From Burkholderiales bacterium (lineage in GTDB: Bacteria > Pseudomonadota > Gammaproteobacteria > Burkholderiales > Thiobacillaceae), in NCBI GenBank assembly GCA_005790965.1, contig SXTL01000003.1:1-24540 (forward strand): DNA of 24,540 nt. The letters are read 5' to 3'. Position numbers and translations under genes: made by a program. The notes under the pieces were generated by a model, which was given only the letters and a program-made list of their open reading frames with translations, did not search any database and was not told the DNA's origin. Positions 14,130 to 22,869 of this stretch are shown here, one piece after another (the stretch's first letter is position 1; each line of letters starts with the position of its first letter).

Positions 14130-15620
14130 ATGCGTTTGCTTTCGGCTCTCTTTCTTGTTCTCCTCGTGGTGTCAATGCCAATGCCTGTGCGGGCGGCGGT
14201 CGAGTTACCCGATCTGGGCGATCCTTCGCGGGTGGCCTTCTCGGAAGAGGCCGAGGCGCGGCTGGGGCAGGAGATCATGCGGCAGATCCGGGGAAGTCGC
14301 GATTACTACGATGACGCGGTGCTAAAAGACTACCTCAACCGGCTTGGTGAACAACTGGTGGCGGCGAGCGATGAACCGGGGCGGCGTTTCGAATTCTTTG
14401 TGGTGCGCGATCCCAGCATTAATGCCTTTGCCTTGCCGGGAGGCTATATCGGGGTCCATACGGGCCTGTTGTCGGCAGCGCGCTCCGAGGCCGAGCTGGC
14501 GGGTGTCTTGGCGCACGAGATCGCTCATGTCACGCAACACCATCTCGCGCGTCTAGTGAAGGGGAGCGAGGGTTTGACCGTGGCGGCTCTGGCCGGCATT
14601 GCCGTGGCGATTCTGGCCGCGCGCTCGAATCCGCAATTGGCGGATGCCGCCTTGCGGACTTCGCAGGCCTACGGACTGCAGCAGCAGATCGATTTTACCC
14701 GGGCGCATGAACACGAGGCAGACCGGGTCGGTTACCAGATTCTTGAAGGGGCCGGTTTTGATCCGACCGGGATGGCGAGTTTCTTCGAACGGCTCATGGC
14801 GCAGGGGCGCCTGTATGACAACAGCGCGCCGGTGTATCTCAGGACGCACCCGCTAAGTCACGACCGGATGGCGGACATGCAGAATCGCATCGCCCAGCGC
14901 CCCTATCGTCAGGCGCGTGAAAATTCGGAGTCGGCTGCGTTCGAGTTGTTGCGGGCGCAGATTCAGGCGCACGAAGGTGGCGTGGCTGAGGCGGTTAAAC
15001 GCTTTCGGACGCGGGTTAACGAACGGCCGCAGGACCCTGCGGCGCGCTATGGCCTGATTGAGGTCTTGTTGCGTGACAACGACGCGCACTCGGCCCTGGC
15101 CCAGGTTGAGCCGTTACGGAAGCTATTGACTGCGCCACTGGTCGAGATGCAGGCGGGGCGCGTGATTCGTGCGGCCAAGGGTCCCCAGGCTGCCTTGCCC
15201 GGGCTGCAGACGGCGCTGGCGCGGTGGCCCGGTGAGCGCGCCCTGGGCTATTCGCTCGTGCGTACCTATCTGGCGGCGGGGCAAGCGCGTTTGGCTCACG
15301 CCCTGGTCGTAGAACGGCAGCGCACATGGCCGGAAGACATTCTCCTTTGGCGCCTTTTGGCCGAGACGGAACTGGCCTTGGGGCATCCTCTGGAGTCGCA
15401 TTTGGCTGAAGCCGAGGCCTATGCGCGTGAAGGTTTGCTCCAGGCGGCGATCGATCAGCTGCAAACGGCGTTGCGAGAGGCCAGACACGCTGGAAAGGCG
15501 GGGACGAGCGACGATTTTTATGCCCTCTCCATGGCTGAATCGCGCCTCAATACCCTGCATGAGGCCCTGCAGCGCCAGAATGCCGACCGTCGGGAACACC
15601 GCAAAAACGGATCCCTGTGA
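14130..15620 (+). CDS. bepA: BepA-like periplasmic M48 metalloprotease with TPR domain
   Basis: The 496-residue protein has a signal peptide (to about residue 23, VRA-AVE). An M48 peptidase domain follows, with zinc motif HEIAH (129-133) and the third ligand Glu in HEHEADRVGYQ (about 196). LRTHPLSHDRM is the conserved downstream BepA block. The C-terminal half (about 260-490) is helical with TPR-like repeats. BepA is a periplasmic protease-chaperone that degrades misassembled LptD and BAM substrates. ATG 14130 starts at the signal peptide; the frame is open further upstream but covers moaC on the other strand. No sigma-E-type promoter was firmly recognised. Its length and organisation fit the family. 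Confidence 0.9.
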   Translation: MRLLSALFLVLLVVSMPMPVRAAVELPDLGDPSRVAFSEEAEARLGQEIMRQIRGSRDYYDDAVLKDYLNRLGEQLVAASDEPGRRFEFFVVRDPSINAFALPGGYIGVHTGLLSAARSEAELAGVLAHEIAHVTQHHLARLVKGSEGLTVAALAGIAVAILAARSNPQLADAALRTSQAYGLQQQIDFTRAHEHEADRVGYQILEGAGFDPTGMASFFERLMAQGRLYDNSAPVYLRTHPLSHDRMADMQNRIAQRPYRQARENSESAAFELLRAQIQAHEGGVAEAVKRFRTRVNERPQDPAARYGLIEVLLRDNDAHSALAQVEPLRKLLTAPLVEMQAGRVIRAAKGPQAALPGLQTALARWPGERALGYSLVRTYLAAGQARLAHALVVERQRTWPEDILLWRLLAETELALGHPLESHLAEAEAYAREGLLQAAIDQLQTALREARHAGKAGTSDDFYALSMAESRLNTLHEALQRQNADRREHRKNGSL

Positions 15621-15780
15621 AATGGCGTTGGAGCTTTGTAGGCGGCCAGCCCTCTGGCCGATGAATTGCAGAAATCGGGCCGGGGTGTGGTGGTAGGTCC
15701 ATACCGTTTTTTCCGTTTATCGTACTAATTCCGGGTTTAGGTCTTGGTGAAGCCGTCCAGGTTCCGGTAATCTTCGCCCG

Positions 15781-15794
15781 CCTGATAAATCAGG
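15781..15794. promoter_or_regulatory. Perfect 14-bp palindrome upstream of soxB
   Basis: CCTGATAAATCAGG lies 61 bp before the soxB start. Its arms CCTGAT and ATCAGG are perfectly symmetric. The size suits a dimeric repressor such as an ArsR- or Rrf2-type regulator, but none is encoded nearby. The rest of the 235-bp gap after the BepA-like gene holds only a 7-bp hairpin without a T-run (15643-15660). Confidence 0.45.
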
Positions 15795-15855
15795 GCGTAT
15801 GTTGCCTAGGATACGACCTGTTGACCTGTTTATTTCCCAGCAAAGGAATATCTCA

Positions 15856-17571
15856 ATGAATCGTCGCGAATTTTTGCAAGTCTTGGCTGCGGCCTCTGCT
15901 AGCGGCTTGGCGCTGGATAGCCGCGAGGCGCTGGCCGGCAAGGCCCCCAATCATTATTACGACCTGCCGGCCTTTGGTAATGTGTCGTTGATGCACATGA
16001 CCGACTGCCACGCGCAGTTGAAGCCGATCTGGTTCCGCGAGCCGAATGTGAACCTGGGCGTGGGTAGCGCGATTGGTCGCGCCCCGCACTTGGTCGGCGA
16101 ACACCTGCTCAAGGCTTTCAATGTCAAGCCCGGTAGCCGGGACGCGCATGCGTTCTCTTATATCGACTTCACTGCGGCCGCGCGTACCTATGGCAAGGTC
16201 GGTGGTTTCGCGCATCTCAAGACGCTGGTGGACACGGTGCGTGCCACTCGTCCCGGTTCCTTGCTGATGGATGGCGGCGATACCTGGCAGGGCTCGGCCA
16301 CGGCGCTGTGGACCAACGCGCAGGATATGGTCGATGCCTGTATCGCCCTGGGCGTGAATGTGATGACCCCGCACTGGGAAATGACCTACGGTGCGGCGCG
16401 CGTGCAGGAAATCGTCAATGGCGATTTTAAAAAGGCCGGGGTGGATTTTGTGGCCCAGAATGTGGTGACCAATGACTTTGGCGACCAGGTCTTCCAGCCG
16501 TATGTGATAAAGGTCATCAACGGCGTGCAGGTGGCCATTATTGGTCAGGCCTTCCCCTATACGCCGATTGCCAACCCGCGCTGGATGGTGCCTGACTGGT
16601 CCTTTGGTATCCGCGACGAGAGCATGCAGAAATTTGTCGACGAGGCCCGCGCCAAGGGCGCGCAAGTGGTCGTGGTGCTGTCGCACAACGGCATGGATGT
16701 GGACCTCAAGATGGCCAGCCGCGTGACGGGAATCGATGCCATTTTCGGCGGCCATACGCACGATGGCGTGCCGCAACCGGTCGAAGTAAAGAACGCGGGC
16801 GGCATGACTCTGGTGACCAACGCCGGTTCCAACGGCAAGTTCTTGGGGGTGATGGATTTTGATGTCAAGGGTGGCAAGATCCGCGGTTGGAAGTATCGTC
16901 TGCTGCCGGTGTTCTCTAACCTGCTGGCGGCTGATCCGAAGATGGAGGCGTTGATCAATACCATCCGCAAGCCGTTCGAGGCCAAGCTATCCGAGAAACT
17001 GGCCGTTACGGAAGACCTGCTCTACCGTCGTGGCAATTTCAACGGCACTTACGATCAGATGATCTGCGATGCGTTGATGAAGGTGAAGGGCGCCGATGCC
17101 GCCTTCTCGCCGGGCTTCCGCTGGGGCACTTCGCTGCTGCCGGGCGATGCCATCACCATGGAGCAGTTGATGGATCAGGTGGCGATCACCTATCCGCAGA
17201 CCTCGTTGACCAACATGAAGGGTGAGCAGATCAAGACCATCATGGAAGATGTGTGCGACAACCTGTTCAACGCTGACCCGTATTACCAGCAGGGCGGCGA
17301 CATGGTACGCGTGGGTGGCATCCAGTACAGCGTGACGCCCAACGCCACGATCGGTAACCGGATTGGCGATATGACTTTGCGCGGCAAGGCCGTTGACCCC
17401 AACAAGACCTACAAGGTGGCTGGTTGGGCGCCGGTGGGCGAGGGCGCCAAGGGTACGCCGATCTGGGAGGTAGTGGCTGAATACCTGCGTGATGTAAAGG
17501 TGGTCAAACAGGTCAAGCTCAATCAACCCAAGGTGATTGGCATGGGCAACAACCCGGGTATGGTTGTCTAG
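15856..17571 (+). CDS. soxB: SoxB, thiosulfohydrolase of the Sox sulfur-oxidation system
   Basis: The 571-residue protein has a twin-arginine signal (NRREFLQ, residues 3-9). It has the 5'-nucleotidase/metallophosphoesterase fold of SoxB with a dinuclear manganese site: HMTDCHAQLKP (Asp50, His52), MDGGDTWQGS, TPHWEMTYG, LSHNGMDVD and FGGHTHDGVP. SoxB hydrolyses sulfate off the SoxYZ-bound cysteine S-thiosulfonate in the periplasm. The length is normal. ATG 15856 follows AAAGGAAT and starts the signal peptide. No soxX, Y, Z, A, C or D is adjacent; soxB is flanked by the BepA-like gene and rhlE. Scattered sox genes occur in several sulfur-oxidising proteobacteria, so isolation does not argue against function. 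Confidence 0.97.
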   Translation: MNRREFLQVLAAASASGLALDSREALAGKAPNHYYDLPAFGNVSLMHMTDCHAQLKPIWFREPNVNLGVGSAIGRAPHLVGEHLLKAFNVKPGSRDAHAFSYIDFTAAARTYGKVGGFAHLKTLVDTVRATRPGSLLMDGGDTWQGSATALWTNAQDMVDACIALGVNVMTPHWEMTYGAARVQEIVNGDFKKAGVDFVAQNVVTNDFGDQVFQPYVIKVINGVQVAIIGQAFPYTPIANPRWMVPDWSFGIRDESMQKFVDEARAKGAQVVVVLSHNGMDVDLKMASRVTGIDAIFGGHTHDGVPQPVEVKNAGGMTLVTNAGSNGKFLGVMDFDVKGGKIRGWKYRLLPVFSNLLAADPKMEALINTIRKPFEAKLSEKLAVTEDLLYRRGNFNGTYDQMICDALMKVKGADAAFSPGFRWGTSLLPGDAITMEQLMDQVAITYPQTSLTNMKGEQIKTIMEDVCDNLFNADPYYQQGGDMVRVGGIQYSVTPNATIGNRIGDMTLRGKAVDPNKTYKVAGWAPVGEGAKGTPIWEVVAEYLRDVKVVKQVKLNQPKVIGMGNNPGMVV

Positions 17572-17591
17572 TTCGGCTTGTTTCACGCTAC

Positions 17592-17615
17592 AAAGGCGGG
17601 CTTCGGCCCGTCTTT
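17592..17615 (+). terminator. Terminator hairpin after soxB
   Basis: AAAGGCGGGC (17592-17601) pairs with GCCCGTCTTT (17606-17615) around a TTCG tetraloop, 10 bp with one G-U pair. It starts 20 bp after the soxB stop. The T-run belongs to the stem and is short, so termination may be incomplete. Confidence 0.75.
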
Positions 17616-17629
17616 GCGTTTGTGGTGTG

Positions 17630-17635
17630 TATAAT
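17630..17635 (+). promoter_or_regulatory. Candidate -10 box (TATAAT) of rhlE
   Basis: A perfect TATAAT lies 114 bp before the chosen rhlE start. No good -35 box is seen at 16-18 bp, so the promoter assignment is moderate. Transcription from near 17642 would copy the terminator-like hairpin at 17645-17678. Confidence 0.45.
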
Positions 17636-17644
17636 GAAGCCCTG

Positions 17645-17678
17645 CGCGCGCCCGGCCAATCGGCGCGCGTTCTTTTTT
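17645..17678 (+). terminator. Terminator-like hairpin in the rhlE leader (possible attenuator)
   Basis: CGCGCGCC (17645-17652) pairs perfectly with GGCGCGCG (17662-17669) around a 9-base loop, followed by TTCTTTTTT. It lies between the TATAAT box and the rhlE start, 70 bp before the latter. It could be a second soxB terminator or a transcription attenuator of rhlE. Confidence 0.7.
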
Positions 17679-17748
17679 ATCTTCCCCTTGTTTTCTCTGC
17701 CTTGATTGGCGCTGCAGGAGTGTGGCGGGCCGTCGCAGGAGCTTTACC

Positions 17749-19173
17749 TTGAATTCCCTCGTTACTTCGAATTTTTCTGATCTCGGCTTGGCCGCGCCCT
17801 TGCTGCGCGCCATTCAGGACACCGGTTACACCTCGCCCACCCCAATCCAGGCGCAGGCCATTCCGCTGGTACTGGCCGGGGGTGATTTATTGGCCGCCGC
17901 GCAGACCGGCACTGGCAAGACGGCAGGTTTTGTTCTGCCGATCTTGCACCGCTTGCTGGACACGCCACGGGTTCCCAAACCGGGTCGCCCGCGTTGCTTG
18001 ATCCTGGTGCCAACGCGTGAACTTGCCGCTCAGGTGGAGGAATCCGTGCAGACCTACGGCAAACATGCGAGCTTGACCTCGATGGTTATGTTCGGTGGCG
18101 TCAACATTAACCCGCAGTTCAAGGCTTTGCGCGGCCGAGTGGATATTTTGGTCGCCACGCCTGGTCGCCTGCTTGATCATGTTGGCCAGCGCACTGTCGA
18201 TCTGTCTGGGGTTGAAATTCTGGTGCTCGATGAGGCCGACCGGATGCTCGATATGGGCTTTATTCGCGACATCCGTAAGGTGATTGCGATCCTGCCCAAG
18301 CAGCGCCAGACCTTGTTGTTTTCGGCTACCTTTTCCGACGACATCCGCGCCTTGGCTGGCACCCTGCTCAACAACCCCGGCAGTGTCGAAGTGGCGCGCC
18401 GCAATACCGCCTCCGAGATGGTCGAGCAATCGGTGCATCTGGTACCGCAACTGCACAAGAAGGAGTTTTTGTCGCATCTGATTCGCCATCACAACTGGCA
18501 GCAGGTCCTGGTTTTCACCCGCACTAAGCACGGTGCCAACAAGCTGGCTGAAAAACTGCTCAAGGACAAGATTCCGGCGGCAGCTATCCACGGCAACAAG
18601 AGCCAGGCGGCGCGCACCCGCGCCTTGGCGGAGTTCAAAGATGGCACCCTGCAGGTGTTGGTGGCGACCGATATTGCCGCGCGCGGTATCGACATTGACC
18701 AACTGCCACAGGTGGTCAATTTTGAGTTACCCAATATCCCCGAAGACTATGTCCACCGCATTGGTCGTACGGGCCGCGCTGGCAGTACCGGGGCAGCCGT
18801 GTCGCTGGTGGATCGCGAGGAAATGGGCTATCTGAAGGACATTGAGCGGCTGATCAAGCGCAGTATTGTTCGCGTTGAGGTGGAGGGCTTTGTAATGCCA
18901 GAAGGGGCTGCCAGACAGTCAGCCCTGGACGATGAGCGTCCGCCTCGCCCGCTGGGCCAGCGTGGTGGCCCAGCCCATCGCAGTGGTCCCGGCCAGCGCG
19001 GTGGACAACGGAGTCCGACGGGTGCACCGCGTTCGCCAGCCAAGGCGGGCCAGTCCGGCAAGCCGTCTCGTCCGCCGGCTGCCGCGCCGGGGCGCCATGC
19101 GGTCCGCCCCGCGACCACTTTGACGGGTACTGGTGCGCCGAAGTCAGGTGCCACTCGCCGCGACAAGGAATAG
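17749..19173 (+). CDS. rhlE: ATP-dependent DEAD-box RNA helicase, RhlE type
   Basis: The protein has 474 residues and all core motifs: the Q motif region (SPTPIQAQAIP, about 29-39), AQTGTGKT (51-58), PTREL (88-92), TPGR (137-140), DEAD (161-164), SAT (192-194) and HRIGRTGR. The tail from about 385 is basic, Gly/Pro/Arg/Ser-rich and probably disordered, as in RhlE. It unwinds RNA duplexes in ribosome assembly and RNA turnover. I place the start at TTG 17749, because AGGAG at 17737-17741 is ideally spaced. The upstream GTG 17722 has a Shine-Dalgarno one base away, too close to work. The rare TTG start and hairpin-bearing leader suggest restrained expression. Confidence 0.92.
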   Translation: MNSLVTSNFSDLGLAAPLLRAIQDTGYTSPTPIQAQAIPLVLAGGDLLAAAQTGTGKTAGFVLPILHRLLDTPRVPKPGRPRCLILVPTRELAAQVEESVQTYGKHASLTSMVMFGGVNINPQFKALRGRVDILVATPGRLLDHVGQRTVDLSGVEILVLDEADRMLDMGFIRDIRKVIAILPKQRQTLLFSATFSDDIRALAGTLLNNPGSVEVARRNTASEMVEQSVHLVPQLHKKEFLSHLIRHHNWQQVLVFTRTKHGANKLAEKLLKDKIPAAAIHGNKSQAARTRALAEFKDGTLQVLVATDIAARGIDIDQLPQVVNFELPNIPEDYVHRIGRTGRAGSTGAAVSLVDREEMGYLKDIERLIKRSIVRVEVEGFVMPEGAARQSALDDERPPRPLGQRGGPAHRSGPGQRGGQRSPTGAPRSPAKAGQSGKPSRPPAAAPGRHAVRPATTLTGTGAPKSGATRRDKE

Positions 19174-19238
19174 GTCGTTGGCGGGATTCGAGGCGGGTTC
19201 TGGTATTCTGAACGCCCTGATCCCGCTATGATCCTGCC

Positions 19239-20465
19239 ATGGAACTGACTCTCGCATTCATTCTGGGTCTTGCTGGCGGGCTGGGGTTGTGGCTCTGGCA
19301 GCGGGGGCGTTGGCTGGCACAGTTGGCTACCCGGCAGGCAGAGACAGCGGCGTTGCAGGCGCAACTTGAGGCGCGCCAACTTGCCGAGGCCGATCTGACC
19401 CAGGCCTTCAAGGCCCTGGCCGCTGATGCTTTGGCTGCCAACAATCAATCCTTCCTGCATTTGGCCGAGCAAAAACTGGGCCACAAGGAGCAGGCCGTGG
19501 CCGCTCTGGTTAAACCCTTGCAGGACAGTCTGGACAAGATCAGCACCCAGCACCAATCCCTGGAGAAAGACCGTTCGGCCGCCTATGCTGGTCTCACCGA
19601 GCAGGTCAAGGCTATGCAGGAAGCGCAGCAGTCGCTTCGCGCCGAGACGGTGCGGCTGGTGGCGGCGTTGCGTCGTCCGGAAGGGCGTGGACGCTGGGGC
19701 GAGGTGCAGTTGCGGCGCGTGGTTGAGCTGGCCGGGATGCAGTCGCATTGTGATTTTTACGAGCAGGAAAGCACGGAGGGGGGGCGTAAGCGGCCCGACA
19801 TGGTGGTGCGTCTACCGGGTGGAAAAACCTTGGTGGTCGATTCCAAGGCGCCGTTATCGGCCTTGCTCGATGTCGCCGAGGCCGCCGACGAAAAACACGC
19901 GACGGCCCATCGGCAGCGTTTTGCCCAGCATGTGAAGGACCATATCAAGTCTTTGTCAGACAAGGCTTATTGGGCTCAGTTCAGTGCCGCGCCGGAGTTT
20001 GTAGTCCTTTTCTTGCCGGGCGAATCCTTCTTTAGCACGGCTTTGCAGTATGACCCTGAGCTGATTGAGTTCGCGGCCGAACGGCAGGTTATTCTGGCGA
20101 CGCCGACGACTTTGTTGGCGCTCTTGAAGGCGGTTTATTACGGTTGGCGTCAGGAGGCTCTGGCCGAGAATGCTCAGCGCATTAGCCAATTGGGTGCTGA
20201 GTTGTATCAGCGTCTCGCTACCTTGGGCGGACACTGGAATGGGGTTGGCAAACATCTGGGTCAGGCCGTGAAGGCTTATAACGAGGCCACGGCATCGCTG
20301 GAGTCGCGGGTCATGGTCTCGGCCCGGCGCTTTGGCGAAATGCAGGTGGCCGCTGGGGAGTTGCCAGTGTCCATGCAGGTTGAGCCCTCGCCGCGCACGG
20401 TGCAGGCCGTTGAATTGCGCGACTTGCCCGCCGCCCAAGCGACTGAATCGTCCCCAGACTCGTGA
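19239..20465 (+). CDS. rmuC: RmuC family DNA recombination protein
   Basis: The 408-residue protein has an N-terminal membrane anchor (about residues 3-20), a long coiled coil (about 30-140) and the RmuC nuclease-fold domain. The domain shows GRWGEVQLRRVVELAGM, DMVVRLPGGKTLVVDSKAPL, FVVLFLPGESFFSTAL, ATPTTLLALLKAVYYGWRQE and the ending ESRVMVSARRF. RmuC limits inversions at short repeats in E. coli and belongs to the PD-(D/E)XK-like group; its exact activity is not settled. ATG 19239 gives the anchor at the very N-terminus; the ribosome-binding site is weak. The stop overlaps the GTG of the next gene (GTGA), so the two are coupled. Confidence 0.93.
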   Translation: MELTLAFILGLAGGLGLWLWQRGRWLAQLATRQAETAALQAQLEARQLAEADLTQAFKALAADALAANNQSFLHLAEQKLGHKEQAVAALVKPLQDSLDKISTQHQSLEKDRSAAYAGLTEQVKAMQEAQQSLRAETVRLVAALRRPEGRGRWGEVQLRRVVELAGMQSHCDFYEQESTEGGRKRPDMVVRLPGGKTLVVDSKAPLSALLDVAEAADEKHATAHRQRFAQHVKDHIKSLSDKAYWAQFSAAPEFVVLFLPGESFFSTALQYDPELIEFAAERQVILATPTTLLALLKAVYYGWRQEALAENAQRISQLGAELYQRLATLGGHWNGVGKHLGQAVKAYNEATASLESRVMVSARRFGEMQVAAGELPVSMQVEPSPRTVQAVELRDLPAAQATESSPDS

Positions 20466-21346
20466 GCCGCGCCGTCCTTCCATCGGGACCTGGGTGGATG
20501 CTCTTGGCAGGCTTTTCCTTCGCGGTGATGAGTGTCTTGGCCAAAGAGGCGGTCACTTTCGGTTACGGTAGTATCGAACTGGTCTTTTATCGCTCCTTGC
20601 TAGGCTGGATGGTGCTGGGCTGGTGGTTGCGCGCGGCGGGTCAGCCGCTGTTTCGGGTTCCGCATCGCAACATGCTGCTGCGCCGTGCCTTGGTTGGACT
20701 GGTCGCCCTGACGAGCTATTTTTATGCGATTGCCCATCTGCCCGTGTCGGTGGCGGTGACTCTCAATTACACCTCGCCCCTGTTTCTGGCGGTGCTCTTG
20801 CCCTGGACCCTGCGCGAGGGGGTCTCGGCGCTGCAATATGCGGCCGTCGGCTTGGGTTTTGTCGGGGTGTGTCTGCTCCTGCAACCGTGGAACACCCCGG
20901 CGGCCGATATCCTGGCGGCACTGATTGGCCTCGCTTCCGGTCTGCTGGCTGCCGTGGCCTATCTGCATGTGCGACAGCTCGGTGTGCTGGGAGTGTCAGA
21001 GGCCCATGTCGTCGTCTGGTTTGCGGCCACTGGAACCTTGGTGGCGGGGTTGTTTGCGTTGGCGGGCGACTGGCAATGGCCGACCCTTGAACATGCCCCG
21101 TGGCTGTTGGGAATGGGCCTGTTGGCGACCTTGGGCCAGTTTGCGGTGACGCGCGCCTATCGCTATGGCCATGCTGCGGTGACGGCGGCCTTTGCCTATA
21201 GCACGGTCCTCTTCAGTAGTGTGCTTGATGTGCTAATCTGGGATCATCAGATGTCGTCTTTGGCTTGGTTTGGGCTGGTCACGACGGTACTGGCTGGAAT
21301 CTGGTTGACACAGCAGCCGCAACATCACAGAGGGGAAACACTATGA
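20462..21346 (+). CDS. EamA family (DMT superfamily) transporter
   Basis: The 294-residue protein has ten hydrophobic segments in two EamA halves. Typical blocks are FAVMSVLAKEAVTFG near the start, SYFYAIAHLPVSVAVTLNYTSPLF ending the first half, and the matching RAYRYGHAAVTAAFAYSTVLFSSV in the second. Members export amino acids, nucleosides or other metabolites, or are of unknown substrate; nothing here tells which. GTG 20462 overlaps the rmuC stop, and the C-terminus overlaps the start of the SpoIIAA-like gene (ATGA), so rmuC, this gene and the next are translationally coupled. Confidence 0.9.
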   Translation: MSRAVLPSGPGWMLLAGFSFAVMSVLAKEAVTFGYGSIELVFYRSLLGWMVLGWWLRAAGQPLFRVPHRNMLLRRALVGLVALTSYFYAIAHLPVSVAVTLNYTSPLFLAVLLPWTLREGVSALQYAAVGLGFVGVCLLLQPWNTPAADILAALIGLASGLLAAVAYLHVRQLGVLGVSEAHVVVWFAATGTLVAGLFALAGDWQWPTLEHAPWLLGMGLLATLGQFAVTRAYRYGHAAVTAAFAYSTVLFSSVLDVLIWDHQMSSLAWFGLVTTVLAGIWLTQQPQHHRGETL

Positions 21347-21693
21347 TTGCCATCGAGAGCCGTAATCACTTGATCACCGTGTCGGTGTTGGGGGAGTTTA
21401 CCTTGGCCGACTATCAGGCCTTTGAGCAGCAAGTCTTGCACGATGTCGCTATGCAGGGCGGTGTCTATGTCTTGATGGACTTGCGCGACATGTTGAGTTA
21501 CACGCTGGATGTCGCCTGGGAAGAGATCCGTTTTACCCAACAGCACAAGTACGATTTTCGCAAGATCGCTATCGTCACGCCCAATGACTGGCCGGGCTGG
21601 TTGGTCTGGATTCAGCGTTTGACGGTGGATGGCGAGGTGCAGTCCTTCGACGATCCGGCCATAGCCATGGCGTGGCTTAATATTCCGGTTTAG
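21343..21693 (+). CDS. SpoIIAA-like (STAS-related) small protein
   Basis: This 116-residue soluble protein has a pattern of alternating strands and helices. MIAIESRNHLITVSVLGEFTLADYQAFEQQV and VLMDLRDMLSYTLDVAWEEIRF resemble the SpoIIAA-like family (a STAS-type fold), with VTPNDWPGWLVWIQRL and an end in DDPAIAMAWLN. Members are thought to bind lipids or partner proteins; the function is not known. ATG 21343 overlaps the transporter stop, with GAGGGG just upstream. The C-terminal stop TAG overlaps the stop of the convergent DUF3025 gene by two bases. Confidence 0.8.
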   Translation: MIAIESRNHLITVSVLGEFTLADYQAFEQQVLHDVAMQGGVYVLMDLRDMLSYTLDVAWEEIRFTQQHKYDFRKIAIVTPNDWPGWLVWIQRLTVDGEVQSFDDPAIAMAWLNIPV

Positions 21694-22493
21694 ATCGGTT
21701 TTCGCTGGGCGCGGAAGACGGTGCGATTGTCGTAGTAGGTTGGGTTCGTATTGGCAGGGTCCATTCCGGGCACGCCGAGCACCGGGATGGCAAACAGGTC
21801 GGCTGGGCGTTGGGCCGTGCCGTTCTGCCAATACTCGGCCAAGGAAGCGTCCAGACCTTCGGGCGGATTTTCCAGCGGGCTATCCAGGGCGGGCCAGGGC
21901 AGATACAGGGCTTTAGTAATCATGCCCGGATACGGGGCCAGCGCCTTTTCCAACACGGCGTGGCCGACGATGAGCAGATGGTTCGTTTGCCACCGCTCGC
22001 GTTGTTCGACGAAGGCCCCCTTCCAGTCGTGATTCTGAAGTTGCTCGGCCAGTTTGGCATCCGGCCCGATCAACACGGCGCCGCTCTCGTCGAAGACGGT
22101 GGCCGCATCGGAGCGTGCTCCCCGTTCTGTGCCACGCTGCGCCAAGGCATCGCATTGGACGGCGTTCAGGGCGGCCTTGAGGCGGGGGAAGTTTAACCAG
22201 ACGAGGGCGTTAAAAAAATCGTGCCAGTTGGCCACCCGGGTGGGGACGCGGCCTGTGGCAAGAATTTGGGCCTCGTAATCGCGTTGTCCGCAGGCGTCTG
22301 TCTGGGAATCAAAGGCAAGGGGCTGGTCGGCCGCGTTGCGCAGATCTCGGGTTTGGGCCTCAGCCGTCAAGCGGTCAGCGGCAGGCCAATTCTCGAGAAC
22401 GCTAAAGATGCCGGCCATGCCCCGGTAGCCGGAAAATAACGGGTGTTGCGCAAAGTTAGTTTGCCAGAGCTGAGGGGCGATTTGTTTGGGCAT
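21690..22493 (-). CDS. DUF3025 family protein
   Basis: The 267-residue soluble protein contains the block RVANWHDFFNALVWLNFPRLKAAL, which I recognise as the conserved core of DUF3025, together with HLLIVGHAVLEKALAPYPGMITKAL. No catalytic motif is evident, and the function of the family is unknown. I chose ATG 22493 (PKQIAPQLW follows), since the extension to 22571 overlaps the upstream region of the divergent gene. It converges on the SpoIIAA-like gene with a four-base overlap. Confidence 0.85.
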   Translation of the reverse strand: MPKQIAPQLWQTNFAQHPLFSGYRGMAGIFSVLENWPAADRLTAEAQTRDLRNAADQPLAFDSQTDACGQRDYEAQILATGRVPTRVANWHDFFNALVWLNFPRLKAALNAVQCDALAQRGTERGARSDAATVFDESGAVLIGPDAKLAEQLQNHDWKGAFVEQRERWQTNHLLIVGHAVLEKALAPYPGMITKALYLPWPALDSPLENPPEGLDASLAEYWQNGTAQRPADLFAIPVLGVPGMDPANTNPTYYDNRTVFRAQRKPI

Positions 22494-22584
22494 GGGGCCA
22501 GACAATATTTGACCGCAGGATGATTTTAGGTGCGGCCGTCGCAGTATGATGACAGCATTATGGTATGCCATGAAAGAGGCTGTG

Positions 22585-22863
22585 ATGCATCACGGATCGA
22601 TAGATGACGAGGCCGCCATCCTGTTACGCGAGGAGGTGGAAATGCTGATGGCCGAGCGTGAGGCGTTGCTGCGTGTCGCGGGTGCTGCGGCAGTTCTGGT
22701 GGCCAATCTGGATGAGGCGAGTTTGCCTCATGAGCAGGATACGATTGATGCGGCCGAGGTGTTGAGCGAATCACTTAATGCCTTGAGTGAGGATACGCTG
22801 AGCGAGGCACTGGAGATTGTGCAGGCCGAACCGGATCCGCGTGAGGATACTGGGCGTCTGTAA
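22585..22863 (+). CDS. Small acidic helical protein of unknown function
   Basis: This 92-residue, Glu/Asp/Ala/Leu-rich protein has no signal peptide or cysteine. The central part (EEVEMLMAEREALLRVAGAA) looks like an amphipathic or coiled-coil helix. The C-terminus is acidic, with repeated SE/L segments. I chose ATG 22585 because AAAGAGG (22573-22579) is well spaced; ATG 22546 and 22549 in the same frame lack a ribosome-binding site. It is divergent from DUF3025 and its end lies 6 bp from the end of the convergent purT. I do not recognise a family. Frame, ribosome-binding site and composition support a real gene. Confidence 0.7.
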   Translation: MHHGSIDDEAAILLREEVEMLMAEREALLRVAGAAAVLVANLDEASLPHEQDTIDAAEVLSESLNALSEDTLSEALEIVQAEPDPREDTGRL

Positions 22864-22869
22864 GTTGGT

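Noticed and set aside
15853..16776. Open frame of 307 codons on the minus strand opposite soxB
   Set aside because: It is His/Arg-rich, fully inside soxB, with no recognisable domain. It results from the codon bias of soxB.
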